NCBI GenBank assembly: GCA_964397255.1 | Contig: CAYNHQ010000001.1 | Span: 372,001-436,000 of the forward strand | Origin: CAYNHQ01 sp964397255 | GTDB lineage: Bacteria; Bdellovibrionota_G; JALEGL01; DATDPG01 | Length of the DNA: 64,000 nt | Direction: 5' to 3' | Shown here: piece after piece, positions 48,488-57,185 of the stretch | How the letters are laid out: each line of letters starts with the position of its first letter | Position numbering within the stretch: position 1 is the first letter of the stretch | Made by a program: the position numbers and the translations under genes | The notes under the pieces: model-generated | Told to the model about the DNA's origin: nothing | The model's database searches: none | Seen by the model: the letters and a program-made list of their open reading frames with translations, nothing else

Positions 48488-48895
48488 ATGCCCAGCGCAT
48501 ATGACCACGATGACATCGTTCAAAAGTTTGCCCTACGGATTGAAAAGGACCCCCGCTTTTCTCTCGTGAAATTTTGGGTTCCTTGGGGAGATGCGAAAAC
48601 CGATTTAATCGGCCCCTTTTATCCCGACATCACTCTCCTTCGTCGGGAAGGAAAAACCAAGATCATGATCGAGGTTCTTACTCCCTATTCGTTTGAAGAC
48701 AGCGACGAGATTCGAAGGCTCGAAGGGCTTTCGGATTTCTGCACCGAAAATCGATGGGAATATTACTTGGCTTGTCCCGATGCAAAGACCCTCGAACTTA
48801 CGAAACAGAAAATCTCCAGCCGAAATGTTCGGCCGAAAGAAATCTGGATTATCGACCAGGCCCCTATTGGTGCTACGGCGTCGGTGTCGGCGTAG
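48488..48895 (+). CDS. Small PD-(D/E)xK-like protein
   Basis: A 135-aa protein with a nuclease-like core: YPDITLLRREGKTKIMIEVL has the spacing of the PD-(D/E)xK fold (D in PDI, E in IEV, where the usual lysine is a leucine). Helix DEIRRLEGLSDFCTENRWE and strand YYLACPDAKTLE follow. It could be an endonuclease-fold protein without activity, or an Arg/Lys-poor variant. The C-terminal 8 residues (GATASVSA) come from a GT-rich repeat region shared with the opposite-strand relic. It follows comM by 33 bp on the same strand and may be cotranscribed. Confidence 0.6.
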   Translation: MPSAYDHDDIVQKFALRIEKDPRFSLVKFWVPWGDAKTDLIGPFYPDITLLRREGKTKIMIEVLTPYSFEDSDEIRRLEGLSDFCTENRWEYYLACPDAKTLELTKQKISSRNVRPKEIWIIDQAPIGATASVSA

Positions 48896-48977
48896 GAGTT
48901 GGGGTGGCGGCGCCTTGTAAAGCCAAGCCTGCGAAGCTGTCAACCACGCGGTCATAACTGCCTAAGATTAAAAGAAA
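48873..48977 (-). pseudogene. Relic ending in a Thr-Pro repeat
   Basis: On the minus strand, in the same frame as the methyltransferase and just after its stop, an open stretch reads SYDRVVDSFAGLALQGAA and then a five-fold TP repeat before a stop at 48873-48875. No start codon with ribosome site precedes it. It looks like the C-terminal end of a lost surface-protein gene with a Thr-Pro linker. It also overlaps the last codons of the plus-strand 48488 gene. It may be chance, but such a tail is unusual. Confidence 0.4.
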
Positions 48978-49589
48978 TTAGCGAAGGGATTTCCGGGCGA
49001 TCAGTTGAACTCGTGCTTCTTTCGGTGAGAGGGCACGCTCGCTATAGAGAACCAGATGGAGATCTCGAATGTGTTCGAGTGGTTCATTCGGTTTGAAACA
49101 TTCAAAAGGTTCCGGACGAAAGGCCTGGTCCAGACGGAGCTGCTCCACTGTATATGCATCGATCAAAAGCGTGCCTCCAGGTGCGAGGGCTCGTACGAGA
49201 GCTTTGAGTGCCGTGAGGGGAGGTTTGAAGTCCACAACGGTGATCGTGTCGTACTTCATTAATGGAAGCAGGTGAAAATTGAGATCGGCCAATTTGGTTT
49301 CGAGTGAAACTCCGGACTCTTTTGCCAATGTTTTGGCCCGTTCGACGGCTATCTCCACCCACTCAAGTCCCGTAACGCGAAATCCCTTGGAAGCGAGGTA
49401 AACTCCGTTTCTCCCTTCTCCCATTCCGACATCCAGAGTCTCTCCCTTCCGAAGGAGATCGAGATGCTCGGACATAAAGGCTGATGGAGCTTTTCCATAA
49501 AGATATCCATTGCTTGCGGCGTATTTCCCGCTCCACCATTCCTTTGTTCCTTCGCCCGTGGGAGACGTCTGAATCATCGGGAGGACCAT
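48978..49589 (-). CDS. SAM-dependent methyltransferase (TehB-like)
   Basis: A 203-aa class I methyltransferase. The region WWSGKYAASNGYLYGKAPSA precedes the SAM motif LDVGMGEGRNGVYLASKGF, with an acidic residue after VTGLEW. The post-motif DTITVVDFKPP and APGGTLLIDAYT follow. This pattern is close to TehB and related tellurite-resistance or thiopurine-type enzymes; the acceptor is unknown. The start is the ATG at 49589 (or 49577); the frame before it has no similarity and overlaps the next gene. It diverges from the Asp-box protein gene. Confidence 0.85.
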   Translation of the reverse strand: MVLPMIQTSPTGEGTKEWWSGKYAASNGYLYGKAPSAFMSEHLDLLRKGETLDVGMGEGRNGVYLASKGFRVTGLEWVEIAVERAKTLAKESGVSLETKLADLNFHLLPLMKYDTITVVDFKPPLTALKALVRALAPGGTLLIDAYTVEQLRLDQAFRPEPFECFKPNEPLEHIRDLHLVLYSERALSPKEARVQLIARKSLR

Positions 49590-49665
49590 ACCTGAGCCAC
49601 ATTCTCTCGACCAGTTCAGCCTCTTTACAGATCTGACTCGCAGGGCTAGGTTGGCGCCCGAAAAA

Positions 49666-50748
49666 ATGATGCTCCAGCAGATGTTCAGTCGGATTCTAAA
49701 GAAAAAGCCCCCCCTCATTACGGATGTTCACTCCGCCATCCCGGCGGGAGTGACGGTCGAGCCCTATTTTCCGCGTGGATATAATGTCTATAGCTTTGCA
49801 CCCGGTCCGTCCGGGGTAAAGCAACTCATCGTCAGCGCCGGGGACCCGGCTTCGTCAAAGGGATGCCTTTTCATTGGAGATGGCGGTACGGGATGGCGCC
49901 AGATTGATCTTCCCGACGAGACCGCATTCCTGAGTCGTTTTGTGCGGCTTAAAAAAGATGGGCATTGGATTGCCGCGGGGATGACGGCCATCGGTCGTGG
50001 AGCCATCCTTTTGGGAAACCCTGCCGCGACCGAATGGACCAGCGCATCCATCGACCTTCATTCTTACTCTTCGATTCATGATCTCATTCAACTCTCCGAT
50101 GGGTCTCTCTTGGCGGCCTCGGGCCAAATGATCACGCAGGGAAAAACTCGCCCGGTTCTTTTCCGGTCGGTGGATGGGGGACTCACATGGAGTCGGGAAG
50201 AATGTTCGCTTCCCATTTCGACTTTTCTCTCATTTGCGATCGCCCCGGACGGAACCATTTATGGCGGAACGGCGGGAGATGTGGATCCCGTTCTTTATCG
50301 ATCGACCGATCAGGGAAGAAGCTGGGAAACGTTGCCGAAGTTTCCCGGCTACAAGACATACAAAATGATTTCCGTTCGTTGGGTTCAAAACGATGAGGGC
50401 CCCAAATTATTTGTCGTTCTTTGGGGGTATAAAACGGACATTGCCGACCGCGTGGTTCGTTTTTACGTTGCCACTCCCGACTCTGATCAATGGGATGAGC
50501 TGCCTCCCATCGACGACTCACACTTCATTTTTTCATTTGAGGTTCTGCGCAACGGGAGTTTCTTGATCGGAAGTGAGAAGGGAAGAATTTATCATTCCGG
50601 AAACCATGGCCGCACCTGGAACATTTTGAGCCAGTTTCAGACCAACATCGGCGCCTATGCCATCTACGAAGATTCACTCGGCAGAGTTTGGATCGGGAAA
50701 GACTTTGTTCCTCCCGATCACTTTTCCCTTTGGTGCCTTGCGAAGTGA
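49666..50748 (+). CDS. Asp-box (BNR) beta-propeller protein
   Basis: A 360-aa protein made of repeated strands with Asp-box turns: RSVDGGLTWSREE, RSTDQGRSWETLP and HSGNHGRTWNILS, spaced as in sialidase-like beta-propellers. No signal peptide is seen with the chosen start (ATG 49666; others are 49681 and TTG 49651). Such propellers often bind or cut glycans, but catalytic Arg/Tyr triads are not identifiable. It ends exactly at the ispG start (TGA and ATG share one base), so the two are co-transcribed; no functional link is known. Confidence 0.72.
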   Translation: MMLQQMFSRILKKKPPLITDVHSAIPAGVTVEPYFPRGYNVYSFAPGPSGVKQLIVSAGDPASSKGCLFIGDGGTGWRQIDLPDETAFLSRFVRLKKDGHWIAAGMTAIGRGAILLGNPAATEWTSASIDLHSYSSIHDLIQLSDGSLLAASGQMITQGKTRPVLFRSVDGGLTWSREECSLPISTFLSFAIAPDGTIYGGTAGDVDPVLYRSTDQGRSWETLPKFPGYKTYKMISVRWVQNDEGPKLFVVLWGYKTDIADRVVRFYVATPDSDQWDELPPIDDSHFIFSFEVLRNGSFLIGSEKGRIYHSGNHGRTWNILSQFQTNIGAYAIYEDSLGRVWIGKDFVPPDHFSLWCLAK

Positions 50749-52694
50749 TGACCCCTCTTTACACAGCATCTCTTCTCTCTCCTTCCCGCCGAAAGACGAG
50801 GGAAGTTCATGTCGGCAACGTCACCATCGGTGGCAATCATCCGGTGGTGATTCAATCGATGACGACCAGCTCCACACGAGATACGAACGCGACCGTCGAT
50901 CAAATTGAAGCGTTAGTGGGTGTTGGTTGTCAAATCGTTCGCGTGACAACCCCTACCATAGCCGACGTGGACAATCTCCCCGCCATCCGCGCCGAAATGA
51001 AAAGGCGAAAGGTTTCGGTTCCGCTCGTAGCGGATGTTCATTTCATTCCGGCGATTGCCCTTAAGGCGTGTGAACTCGTAGAAAAGGTCCGGATCAATCC
51101 AGGAAACTTTGCCGATCGCAAACGATTTGATGTTCGCGAGTATACCGACGCCAAATATCAGGAAGAGATCGACCGAATCCGGGAAGCCTTTCTCCCCATC
51201 GTTCGGCGGGCGAAGAAAAACGGCGTGGCGCTTCGTATTGGAACCAACCATGGTTCTCTTTCGGACCGGATTATGAATCGATATGGCGACACCCCCCTCG
51301 GAATGGTCGAGTCGGCTCTCGAGTTTGTCCGTATCGCGGAAGACGAAGGCTTCAAAGAAATCGTCCTTTCTATGAAGGCCTCCAACACACAAGTCATGAT
51401 TCAAGCGTATCGTTTACTGGTCGTGCGAATGAATGAGCTCAAAATGGATTATCCGCTTCATTTGGGTGTGACCGAAGCGGGGGACGGCGAGGATGGGAGA
51501 ATCAAGTCGTCGGTGGGTATCGGTTCTCTTTTGGCCGATGGTCTTGGCGACACGATTCGTGTTTCTCTCACAGAAGATTCGGTTCACGAGATCCCTGTCG
51601 CCCAGTGTATCGCTCGTCTCTACACAAGATCGTTTGCCGAAAAGGCCGATGTTTCCTTTTCACCCACATGGGATCCCTATTCCTATTCGCGACGTCAAAG
51701 CGATCATCAATCGGGTGTCGTTTCTACGGGGGGAAGCGAGCTGGTTCGCGTTCGAACGGGAGTTGAGCCGAGCGCAACACCGGCAATTTCAGGCCGGAAT
51801 GAACTCGATCCTTCACCTGAAATTTTGTCCGTTACGGCGTTTTCAAAATTTGCGAAGCCTGAATTTCTCAATTCAATTCCAAAAGAAGCCGCTGTCGTTC
51901 TTCGGCTCGATCAGGGAACCGCGGCCGATATTTTGTCGACGAATCTTCGATTCGATGCGCTCTCTATTTCCCCTTCACCTGCCTGGGGGGAAGAGGCCTA
52001 CCTTCCGAAGCTGAAAAGCCAATTGGGGAATCGACCCCTTTGGTTGCGGGTTCGATCGATAGAAGAAATCGATATGGCCATTGCCCTCGCAACGAAAATG
52101 AAGGGTCGGCTTTCGATGGGAATCGAAGTGGAGGGGAAGAAATTAATTTCTCTCGGGCGAACCCTCGCAACGCGATTGGCAAAAGAAAATCTACAACCGC
52201 CGATGCATCTTCATTTTCACTCCGGTTCTGACGAACCAAAACCCGATGTCCTCGTTCGGGCCTCCGTCGAATTGGGGTCGCTTCTCTGTGACGGCATCGG
52301 CGACAGCATTGAAATCAGCTCTCCATATGGAGCGGAATTTAATCATCCGCTGGCGTTCAATATTCTCCAAGCGACACGCATGCGGATGTCGAAAACGGAA
52401 TATATCGCCTGTCCCTCCTGCGGCCGTACACTCTTTGATCTTCAGGAAACCACCGCCCGAATTCGGGCAAAAACATCTCACTTAAAAGGGGTCAAAATTG
52501 CGATCATGGGATGCATAGTAAACGGCCCGGGGGAGATGGCCGATGCTGATTTCGGATATGTCGGTTCGGGGCCCGATAAAATCAATCTCTACGTCGGGAA
52601 AGAATGCGTGGAACGACATATTCCTTTTACAGAAGCCGATGAGAGGTTAATGAATCTCATTAAATCTCATGGCCGATGGGTTGACCCAGTCTGA
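50748..52694 (+). CDS. IspG (GcpE), large three-domain form
   Basis: IspG reduces MEcPP to HMBPP in the MEP pathway with a [4Fe-4S] cluster. Bacterial IspG usually has about 370 residues; this one has 648, the large type with an inserted domain between barrel and cluster domain, known from plants, Chlamydia and Bacteroidetes. The TIM barrel has VTIGGNHPVVIQSMTTSSTR, ADVHF and KVRINPGN, then GVTEAG. The cluster ligands are in IACPSCGRTLFD and MGCIVNGPGEMADADFGYVG. The start is ATG 50748, sharing a base with the upstream stop. It overlaps the RNA methyltransferase gene by 26 bp. Confidence 0.95.
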   Translation: MTPLYTASLLSPSRRKTREVHVGNVTIGGNHPVVIQSMTTSSTRDTNATVDQIEALVGVGCQIVRVTTPTIADVDNLPAIRAEMKRRKVSVPLVADVHFIPAIALKACELVEKVRINPGNFADRKRFDVREYTDAKYQEEIDRIREAFLPIVRRAKKNGVALRIGTNHGSLSDRIMNRYGDTPLGMVESALEFVRIAEDEGFKEIVLSMKASNTQVMIQAYRLLVVRMNELKMDYPLHLGVTEAGDGEDGRIKSSVGIGSLLADGLGDTIRVSLTEDSVHEIPVAQCIARLYTRSFAEKADVSFSPTWDPYSYSRRQSDHQSGVVSTGGSELVRVRTGVEPSATPAISGRNELDPSPEILSVTAFSKFAKPEFLNSIPKEAAVVLRLDQGTAADILSTNLRFDALSISPSPAWGEEAYLPKLKSQLGNRPLWLRVRSIEEIDMAIALATKMKGRLSMGIEVEGKKLISLGRTLATRLAKENLQPPMHLHFHSGSDEPKPDVLVRASVELGSLLCDGIGDSIEISSPYGAEFNHPLAFNILQATRMRMSKTEYIACPSCGRTLFDLQETTARIRAKTSHLKGVKIAIMGCIVNGPGEMADADFGYVGSGPDKINLYVGKECVERHIPFTEADERLMNLIKSHGRWVDPV

Positions 52695-53868
52695 TTCTTC
52701 GCTTCTTCATTCGATCGTCATCGAAGCGTTCGCCCATCCCGATCATTTCTCGAAGTTAATTTCCGATCGGATCACACGAAACCGCTTCTTTCGATCCTCG
52801 CGCCGTCGACTGCTGACAGATCTTCTCTACGACATCGCTCGTTGGCGCCGCCGTTTTTGGGGAGATGTCGCGCCGAGCCGGCTCGATCCCAACGAGCTTT
52901 ACTCTCAATTAAGCGCGGCGAAAGTGCTGCGAATAAATCCGCCTCTGTCCAAATGGGCGATGCTTTCCGTGGATGCGCTCGCGCGTGAAGTTTCCTTTCC
53001 TACTTGGATCATGGAGCGATGGCTCGATCAATTCGAATTTCCCTCCTCCGTTTCACTCGCCTTAGCCATGAATGAGCCCGCGATGGTCACGCTTCGAACC
53101 AATTCACTCAAAGGTTCGCGTGACCAATTGATGAAAAAGCTTTCAAGAGCCAAGATTCCGGTGGAGCCGGGAGCCTTCTCCTCGCTGGCGATCCGGTTGA
53201 TGGGTCGGGAGAATCTTCGGGGTGATCCCCTATTTAAGCGTGGATTTTTTGATTTCCAGGATGAAGCGAGTCAGTGTGCCGCACTTGCCGTAGGTGCAAG
53301 ACCCGGGGAAACGGTTGTCGACGCTTGTACGGGAGCGGGTGGAAAAGCTCTCGCTTTGGCGGCGATCATGGAGAACCGGGGTCGAGTGATCGCCGTAGAT
53401 TCCGATGCTCGAAATTTTAATGAACTCAAATTTCGAGCTCGGCGCGCGGGGGTGAAAATCATTGAAACGGAGTGGGTGGCGCAGGACGATCCCCATCCTC
53501 TTCCCAAATGTGTAGAGAAAGTCGACCGTGTCTTGGTGGATGCTCCCTGCTCATCGCTGGGAACGTTGCGTCGAAATCCATGGATGAAGTGGTCGATGGC
53601 GGAGACCGCTTTTTCACTTCTACCGAAAAGGCAGAAGGAGCTCCTGGAACGTTATGCGAGGCTCGTTCGCGCCGGTGGGACTCTCGTTTATGCCACGTGT
53701 ACTATTCACCGAAAAGAAAATGAGGATGTCATAAGAATGTTTCTCGACAATCAAAAAGAGTTCTCTCTAAAAGGTTCGCCCCGGCTTTTTCGTCCCGACG
53801 ACGACGGCACGGACGGCTTTTTTATCGCGATTTTACGTCGCGATAACGTCTATGCGGAAGCGGCCTAG
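52669..53868 (+). CDS. RsmB/NSUN-family RNA m5C methyltransferase
   Basis: A 399-aa cytosine-5 RNA methyltransferase of the Nol1/Nop2/Sun group. An N-terminal NusB-like helical part (about 1-110) precedes the catalytic domain. The latter has DFQDEASQCAALAVGARPGE, the SAM motif VVDACTGAGGKALALA, DAPCSSLGTLRRNP with the motif IV cysteine, and the motif VI YATCTIHRKENE with the second cysteine. RsmB modifies 16S rRNA C967, and this could be the equivalent. The start ATG lies inside the end of ispG, suggesting coupling. Confidence 0.88.
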   Translation: MADGLTQSDSSLLHSIVIEAFAHPDHFSKLISDRITRNRFFRSSRRRLLTDLLYDIARWRRRFWGDVAPSRLDPNELYSQLSAAKVLRINPPLSKWAMLSVDALAREVSFPTWIMERWLDQFEFPSSVSLALAMNEPAMVTLRTNSLKGSRDQLMKKLSRAKIPVEPGAFSSLAIRLMGRENLRGDPLFKRGFFDFQDEASQCAALAVGARPGETVVDACTGAGGKALALAAIMENRGRVIAVDSDARNFNELKFRARRAGVKIIETEWVAQDDPHPLPKCVEKVDRVLVDAPCSSLGTLRRNPWMKWSMAETAFSLLPKRQKELLERYARLVRAGGTLVYATCTIHRKENEDVIRMFLDNQKEFSLKGSPRLFRPDDDGTDGFFIAILRRDNVYAEAA

Positions 53869-53915
53869 TCTTTTTGTGTACAAAAATCATTCTCGGGCCT
53901 ACAACAAACATCGCC

Positions 53916-54299
53916 GTGAAAACAAAATATGGAATCGGGCTGGCAGTATTCATCTTTTTGTTTTCGTCCTGTGGGGATGACGGGGAGAGTTATGTTCCAG
54001 GCGCTCCTACATTCAAGGTGGATGTTACTAAAAAGACGCTGACCTGGAATTCCATCGCGGGAGCGAGCTCGTACAACCTCTATATTAAAACCGTCAAAAG
54101 CTGTCCCGACATCGACACAGCCGAATTTCAAACGCCTACCAAGAATGATAAGAAAGTGACCGGAGTAACATCACCGTATTCCATTGCCAACTATGATGGC
54201 TGTACCACCTGCTATTACGCGGCATTGGCTGCCGCGAACAATGTAGGTGAGGGCACTCTTTCACGCGCCAAGGGTTGGCAAATTCGCACCTGCCCTTAA
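53916..54299 (+). CDS. Small fibronectin-III-like lipoprotein
   Basis: A 127-aa lipoprotein with signal MKTKYGIGLAVFIFLFSSC (lipobox FSSC). The mature part is one beta-sandwich domain of FN3 type: LTWNSIAGASSYNLYIKTV and the late CYYAALAAANNVGEGTLSRA fit this fold. Three cysteines lie in CPDID and CTTCYY. The start is a GTG at 53916, for which no Shine-Dalgarno is visible; an alternative GTG lies 42 bp earlier. It might be a surface protein. It follows the RNA methyltransferase by 47 bp. Confidence 0.65.
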   Translation: MKTKYGIGLAVFIFLFSSCGDDGESYVPGAPTFKVDVTKKTLTWNSIAGASSYNLYIKTVKSCPDIDTAEFQTPTKNDKKVTGVTSPYSIANYDGCTTCYYAALAAANNVGEGTLSRAKGWQIRTCP

Positions 54300-54330
54300 C
54301 TCCCCCGAGGGGCGAGATAAAACCCGAAAG

Positions 54331-55269
54331 CTATGGCGTAATAATAATGGCGTCGCCGCCGCGCCACTGTTGATCGCTAGGATAGTTCGAGCCGGAAGCG
54401 GCGCCGTTTCGAAGACCGTCCATGCCGGTGTCATCCACATTCGAAAAAGTAAGCGGTATGGAAACTCCGGTGGAAACTTTGAATTGAAGTGTCATCAGCT
54501 CCACCGCACCCGATGCGCTCTTGCAACTAAATCCGGAGGGAGCAATAAAGACCGTCAATTCCTTTTGTGAAGGATCATCGTTATACATGAAACAGGACGG
54601 ATCGACGCAGTCAACGAAAGATCCCTTTGCCGTGGTGACGAAATCAAGCGTACTCCCATTTCCTAACACATCATCATAAAGGAGATGAAAAGATGCTGTT
54701 TTCACACAGGAATCGGAATCCCCATTCCCTTGAAACATTAGACGCAAGTTCAGTATTGAATTCGTAGGCGTGGACGCCGTCGTAAGATAAATCGAATGGT
54801 CAGGCGCGGGGCTTGGTGCCGAGGGAGAAAAATGAGCCACGCCACTTACGGCGGTGAGATCGATCGTATCTTTGGCGGGATCAATCAATCGATCAATGGC
54901 GTCCTTCCCGGCCACCGTCACACTGTACGTTCGATTGATGAAGAGAGAACTCAAAAGCGGCATCGTGAGAGTCGTCTGATTCCCCACGAAATCTTTTTCG
55001 GTGATCGTAGGCACCACAAAAACATCCAAAGGCGCATCTGTAGAAAGTGAGACATCGGCCAGAGGCTGCTCCACGCTATCGGCAAATCCGGGGATGAAAG
55101 TGATCTTCAGTTCAATCGTATTGCCTACCTTTCCAGGGAGCGAGCTTTTAGTGAATTGCACAATGAATTGAGGCTTTGTAAGTGATTGATAACTGTCTGT
55201 GGAGCTCACGCTTCCGCTGCATCCAACAAAAGAAAGTAGAACGGCCAATCCAATCAATAAGTGTCGCAT
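54331..55269 (-). CDS. Cohesin-like lipoprotein
   Basis: A 312-aa lipoprotein (MRHLLIGLAVLLSFVGC, lipobox FVGC). The first 130 residues are a beta-rich domain; the C-terminal half (about 165-312) resembles a cohesin domain: LNLRLMFQGNGDSDSCVKTA, LTVFIAPSGFSCKSASGAVE, LMTLQFKVSTGVSIPLTFSN. Cohesins bind dockerins, and the gene upstream on the same strand (27 bp away) encodes six dockerin-like repeats, which supports the call. Cysteines at SCVKT, DCVDPSC and FSCKS may form disulfides. It could hold the dockerin protein on the outer membrane. Confidence 0.66.
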   Translation of the reverse strand: MRHLLIGLAVLLSFVGCSGSVSSTDSYQSLTKPQFIVQFTKSSLPGKVGNTIELKITFIPGFADSVEQPLADVSLSTDAPLDVFVVPTITEKDFVGNQTTLTMPLLSSLFINRTYSVTVAGKDAIDRLIDPAKDTIDLTAVSGVAHFSPSAPSPAPDHSIYLTTASTPTNSILNLRLMFQGNGDSDSCVKTASFHLLYDDVLGNGSTLDFVTTAKGSFVDCVDPSCFMYNDDPSQKELTVFIAPSGFSCKSASGAVELMTLQFKVSTGVSIPLTFSNVDDTGMDGLRNGAASGSNYPSDQQWRGGDAIIITP

Positions 55270-55296
55270 GTTCCTACCCCGTCTCTTTCCATCCAT

Positions 55297-57120
55297 TTAC
55301 TGTGCTTGCCTACCGAAATAAATTTCCGGATGTTCAGGAAGATCAGGCAGCTCACTAATCTCATATGTTTTTTTGAACCACTCCGGCATCTCCTTCCAGA
55401 CAATAAGCGCCACGTCCGCGCCACTGACTTTCCGATCCATATTGAGATCGAGGGGGAACATGTAGGGCTCCCCTCCTTCGATTCGGCCGAGCTTTTCGAG
55501 CATTATTTGGAGGCGCGGAGATAATGCGCTGCTCATTTTTTCTTGTTCTGATAACCACGTGAAGCGTACGAAGCTTTCCAAATCCTGCACCACTATCTTT
55601 TCCTCAATCGGCTTTCCATTGAAGATGTTGCGGAATATTTTCAAATCGGCATTTGTAACTGCACCGTCACGGTCGAGGTCCGAACGGTCAAAAAGGATCC
55701 AGTCATTAATGACTCGGACCTTTTTCCCTTCGTAAAGATTCTCTCGGTTTCTACCCAAAAAGCGCACGAGTAAAGATAGATCTTCGCCATCAATCCTTCC
55801 ATCCTCATTGAGATCTCCTTTCATGGGTGGAGCGTCCGAAGGCTTAAGAAATTTTGGCGACTGATCGGCCTTGTCAATGAGCTGTGTAACCATTTGGACA
55901 AAATGGTTTCCAAGGGTGGGATTCTTGGGACGAAGCACAGAGGGTCGAACGACGGGTCGGCTACCTTCTATGTGCCGAGTGGGATGTTGGAAGGGGGGAA
56001 TTCTACGGACCGGTGTACGCCGCCCCCAATAGTACCGAGTAATCAATCGGGCATCACGCGCATCGACCACACCATCATGATTGACATCCCCCCCCCAAGC
56101 TTTGGCTCGAGTTAGCGCCGCGTTTGTCGCCGATGGCGAAGGAGCGGGGGAGTCAAAGGTGATGCTCTGACCAGCGAAATTGACCATGTAATAGTAGATA
56201 AAAGCAAGGTCTCCTCCGTCGATAATGTCGTTTCCATCCAGGTTCGCTCGATTCCAGTTCGCCAAATCGGCCTGTGCTGCCGCGTCGGTCACTTTTTGTC
56301 CAAATCGTGCAACAACGAAATTTTTATCTAGATCGTCCACCATGCCATTTCCATCGATGTCGGCCAGCCATGGACGAAAGAGGATGTCGAAATCTCCAGA
56401 CGACTTTCCAAAAATGGTACATCCACTGACGAGCTCACTGCAGGGATCTATATTGGACTCACCGCATCCAAGATCGAGCTGATTAGCCGAGACCTTGTGA
56501 TGACCTACTTGCGCGTAGGCCGAACCATCTTTCACCGCTCCCCCCAGTTCAAAGGTGGCCGAAACATGCTGGCAATCCGACGCGCTCGACCAAGCATTTA
56601 GTCCGCGGACGACGGCGCCCGAGGAGGTATACAAATTGATATACGTGGACGGAAGAAAGTTGATTCCCGTGACATTGAGAGTGACAGGGGGGTCTCCTTG
56701 GGCAGCGCTGGGAGGATTAAACGTGTTGATCTTTGGATGGGGAAATCCGCTAATTTCATTTGAATAATATGTGCTTTCGATTCGACTGGTATCACCCCGG
56801 AAAGCCTTTACCGCAATATAGTAGCGGGGTGGAAAGGGATCGGTGGGCGGGGCGCAATCTCCGGTTGAAAACGAGGTTAAAGGAACAATATGAGCCAGAA
56901 TCGGTTGCCGAGGACAACTCGCCTTGTGGTAGTCCGTGACGTCCTGGGGAGTAGTGTTGTAAACGCCCGAAGCGCTTCCGAAGAAAATTTCAAATCCACT
57001 AATGTTCCGAAGACCGGCTTTGGAAAAATTCCAACCAAGCGAGATTTCACCCGCATAAGAGGGCATGACACTTAAAAAGCAAAAAAGCGCGCTCCCACCC
57101 CGACGAGTGCATAAATTCAT
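55297..57120 (-). CDS. Secreted protein with six dockerin-like EF-hand repeats
   Basis: A 607-aa exported protein (signal MNLCTRRGGSALFCFLSVMP). An FN3-like part and an IPT/TIG-type domain come first (INTFNPPSAAQGDPPVTLNV). Six calcium-loop repeats follow, at about 254 (DIDGNGMVDDLD), 293 (NLDGNDIIDGGD), 345 (DVNHDGVVDARD), 436 (DLNEDGRIDGED), 481 (DLDRDGAVTNAD) and 558 (DLNMDRKVSGAD). The last lacks one ligand. Dockerins bind cohesins in a calcium-dependent manner; a cohesin-like lipoprotein gene follows at once. I chose the ATG at 57120, since the frame before it lacks a signal peptide. Confidence 0.82.
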   Translation of the reverse strand: MNLCTRRGGSALFCFLSVMPSYAGEISLGWNFSKAGLRNISGFEIFFGSASGVYNTTPQDVTDYHKASCPRQPILAHIVPLTSFSTGDCAPPTDPFPPRYYIAVKAFRGDTSRIESTYYSNEISGFPHPKINTFNPPSAAQGDPPVTLNVTGINFLPSTYINLYTSSGAVVRGLNAWSSASDCQHVSATFELGGAVKDGSAYAQVGHHKVSANQLDLGCGESNIDPCSELVSGCTIFGKSSGDFDILFRPWLADIDGNGMVDDLDKNFVVARFGQKVTDAAAQADLANWNRANLDGNDIIDGGDLAFIYYYMVNFAGQSITFDSPAPSPSATNAALTRAKAWGGDVNHDGVVDARDARLITRYYWGRRTPVRRIPPFQHPTRHIEGSRPVVRPSVLRPKNPTLGNHFVQMVTQLIDKADQSPKFLKPSDAPPMKGDLNEDGRIDGEDLSLLVRFLGRNRENLYEGKKVRVINDWILFDRSDLDRDGAVTNADLKIFRNIFNGKPIEEKIVVQDLESFVRFTWLSEQEKMSSALSPRLQIMLEKLGRIEGGEPYMFPLDLNMDRKVSGADVALIVWKEMPEWFKKTYEISELPDLPEHPEIYFGRQAQ

Positions 57121-57185
57121 AATGAAACGGCGTGCCGAAAGCAACCTGTAATTTCTCAATTTGGGTTGACCGTCTACAGTAACCA

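Noticed and set aside
48876..48912. GTCGGT/GTCGGC-type repeat as a phase-variable microsatellite
   Set aside because: The units are degenerate and few, so slippage is unlikely; it is better read as codons of a Thr-Pro tail on the other strand.
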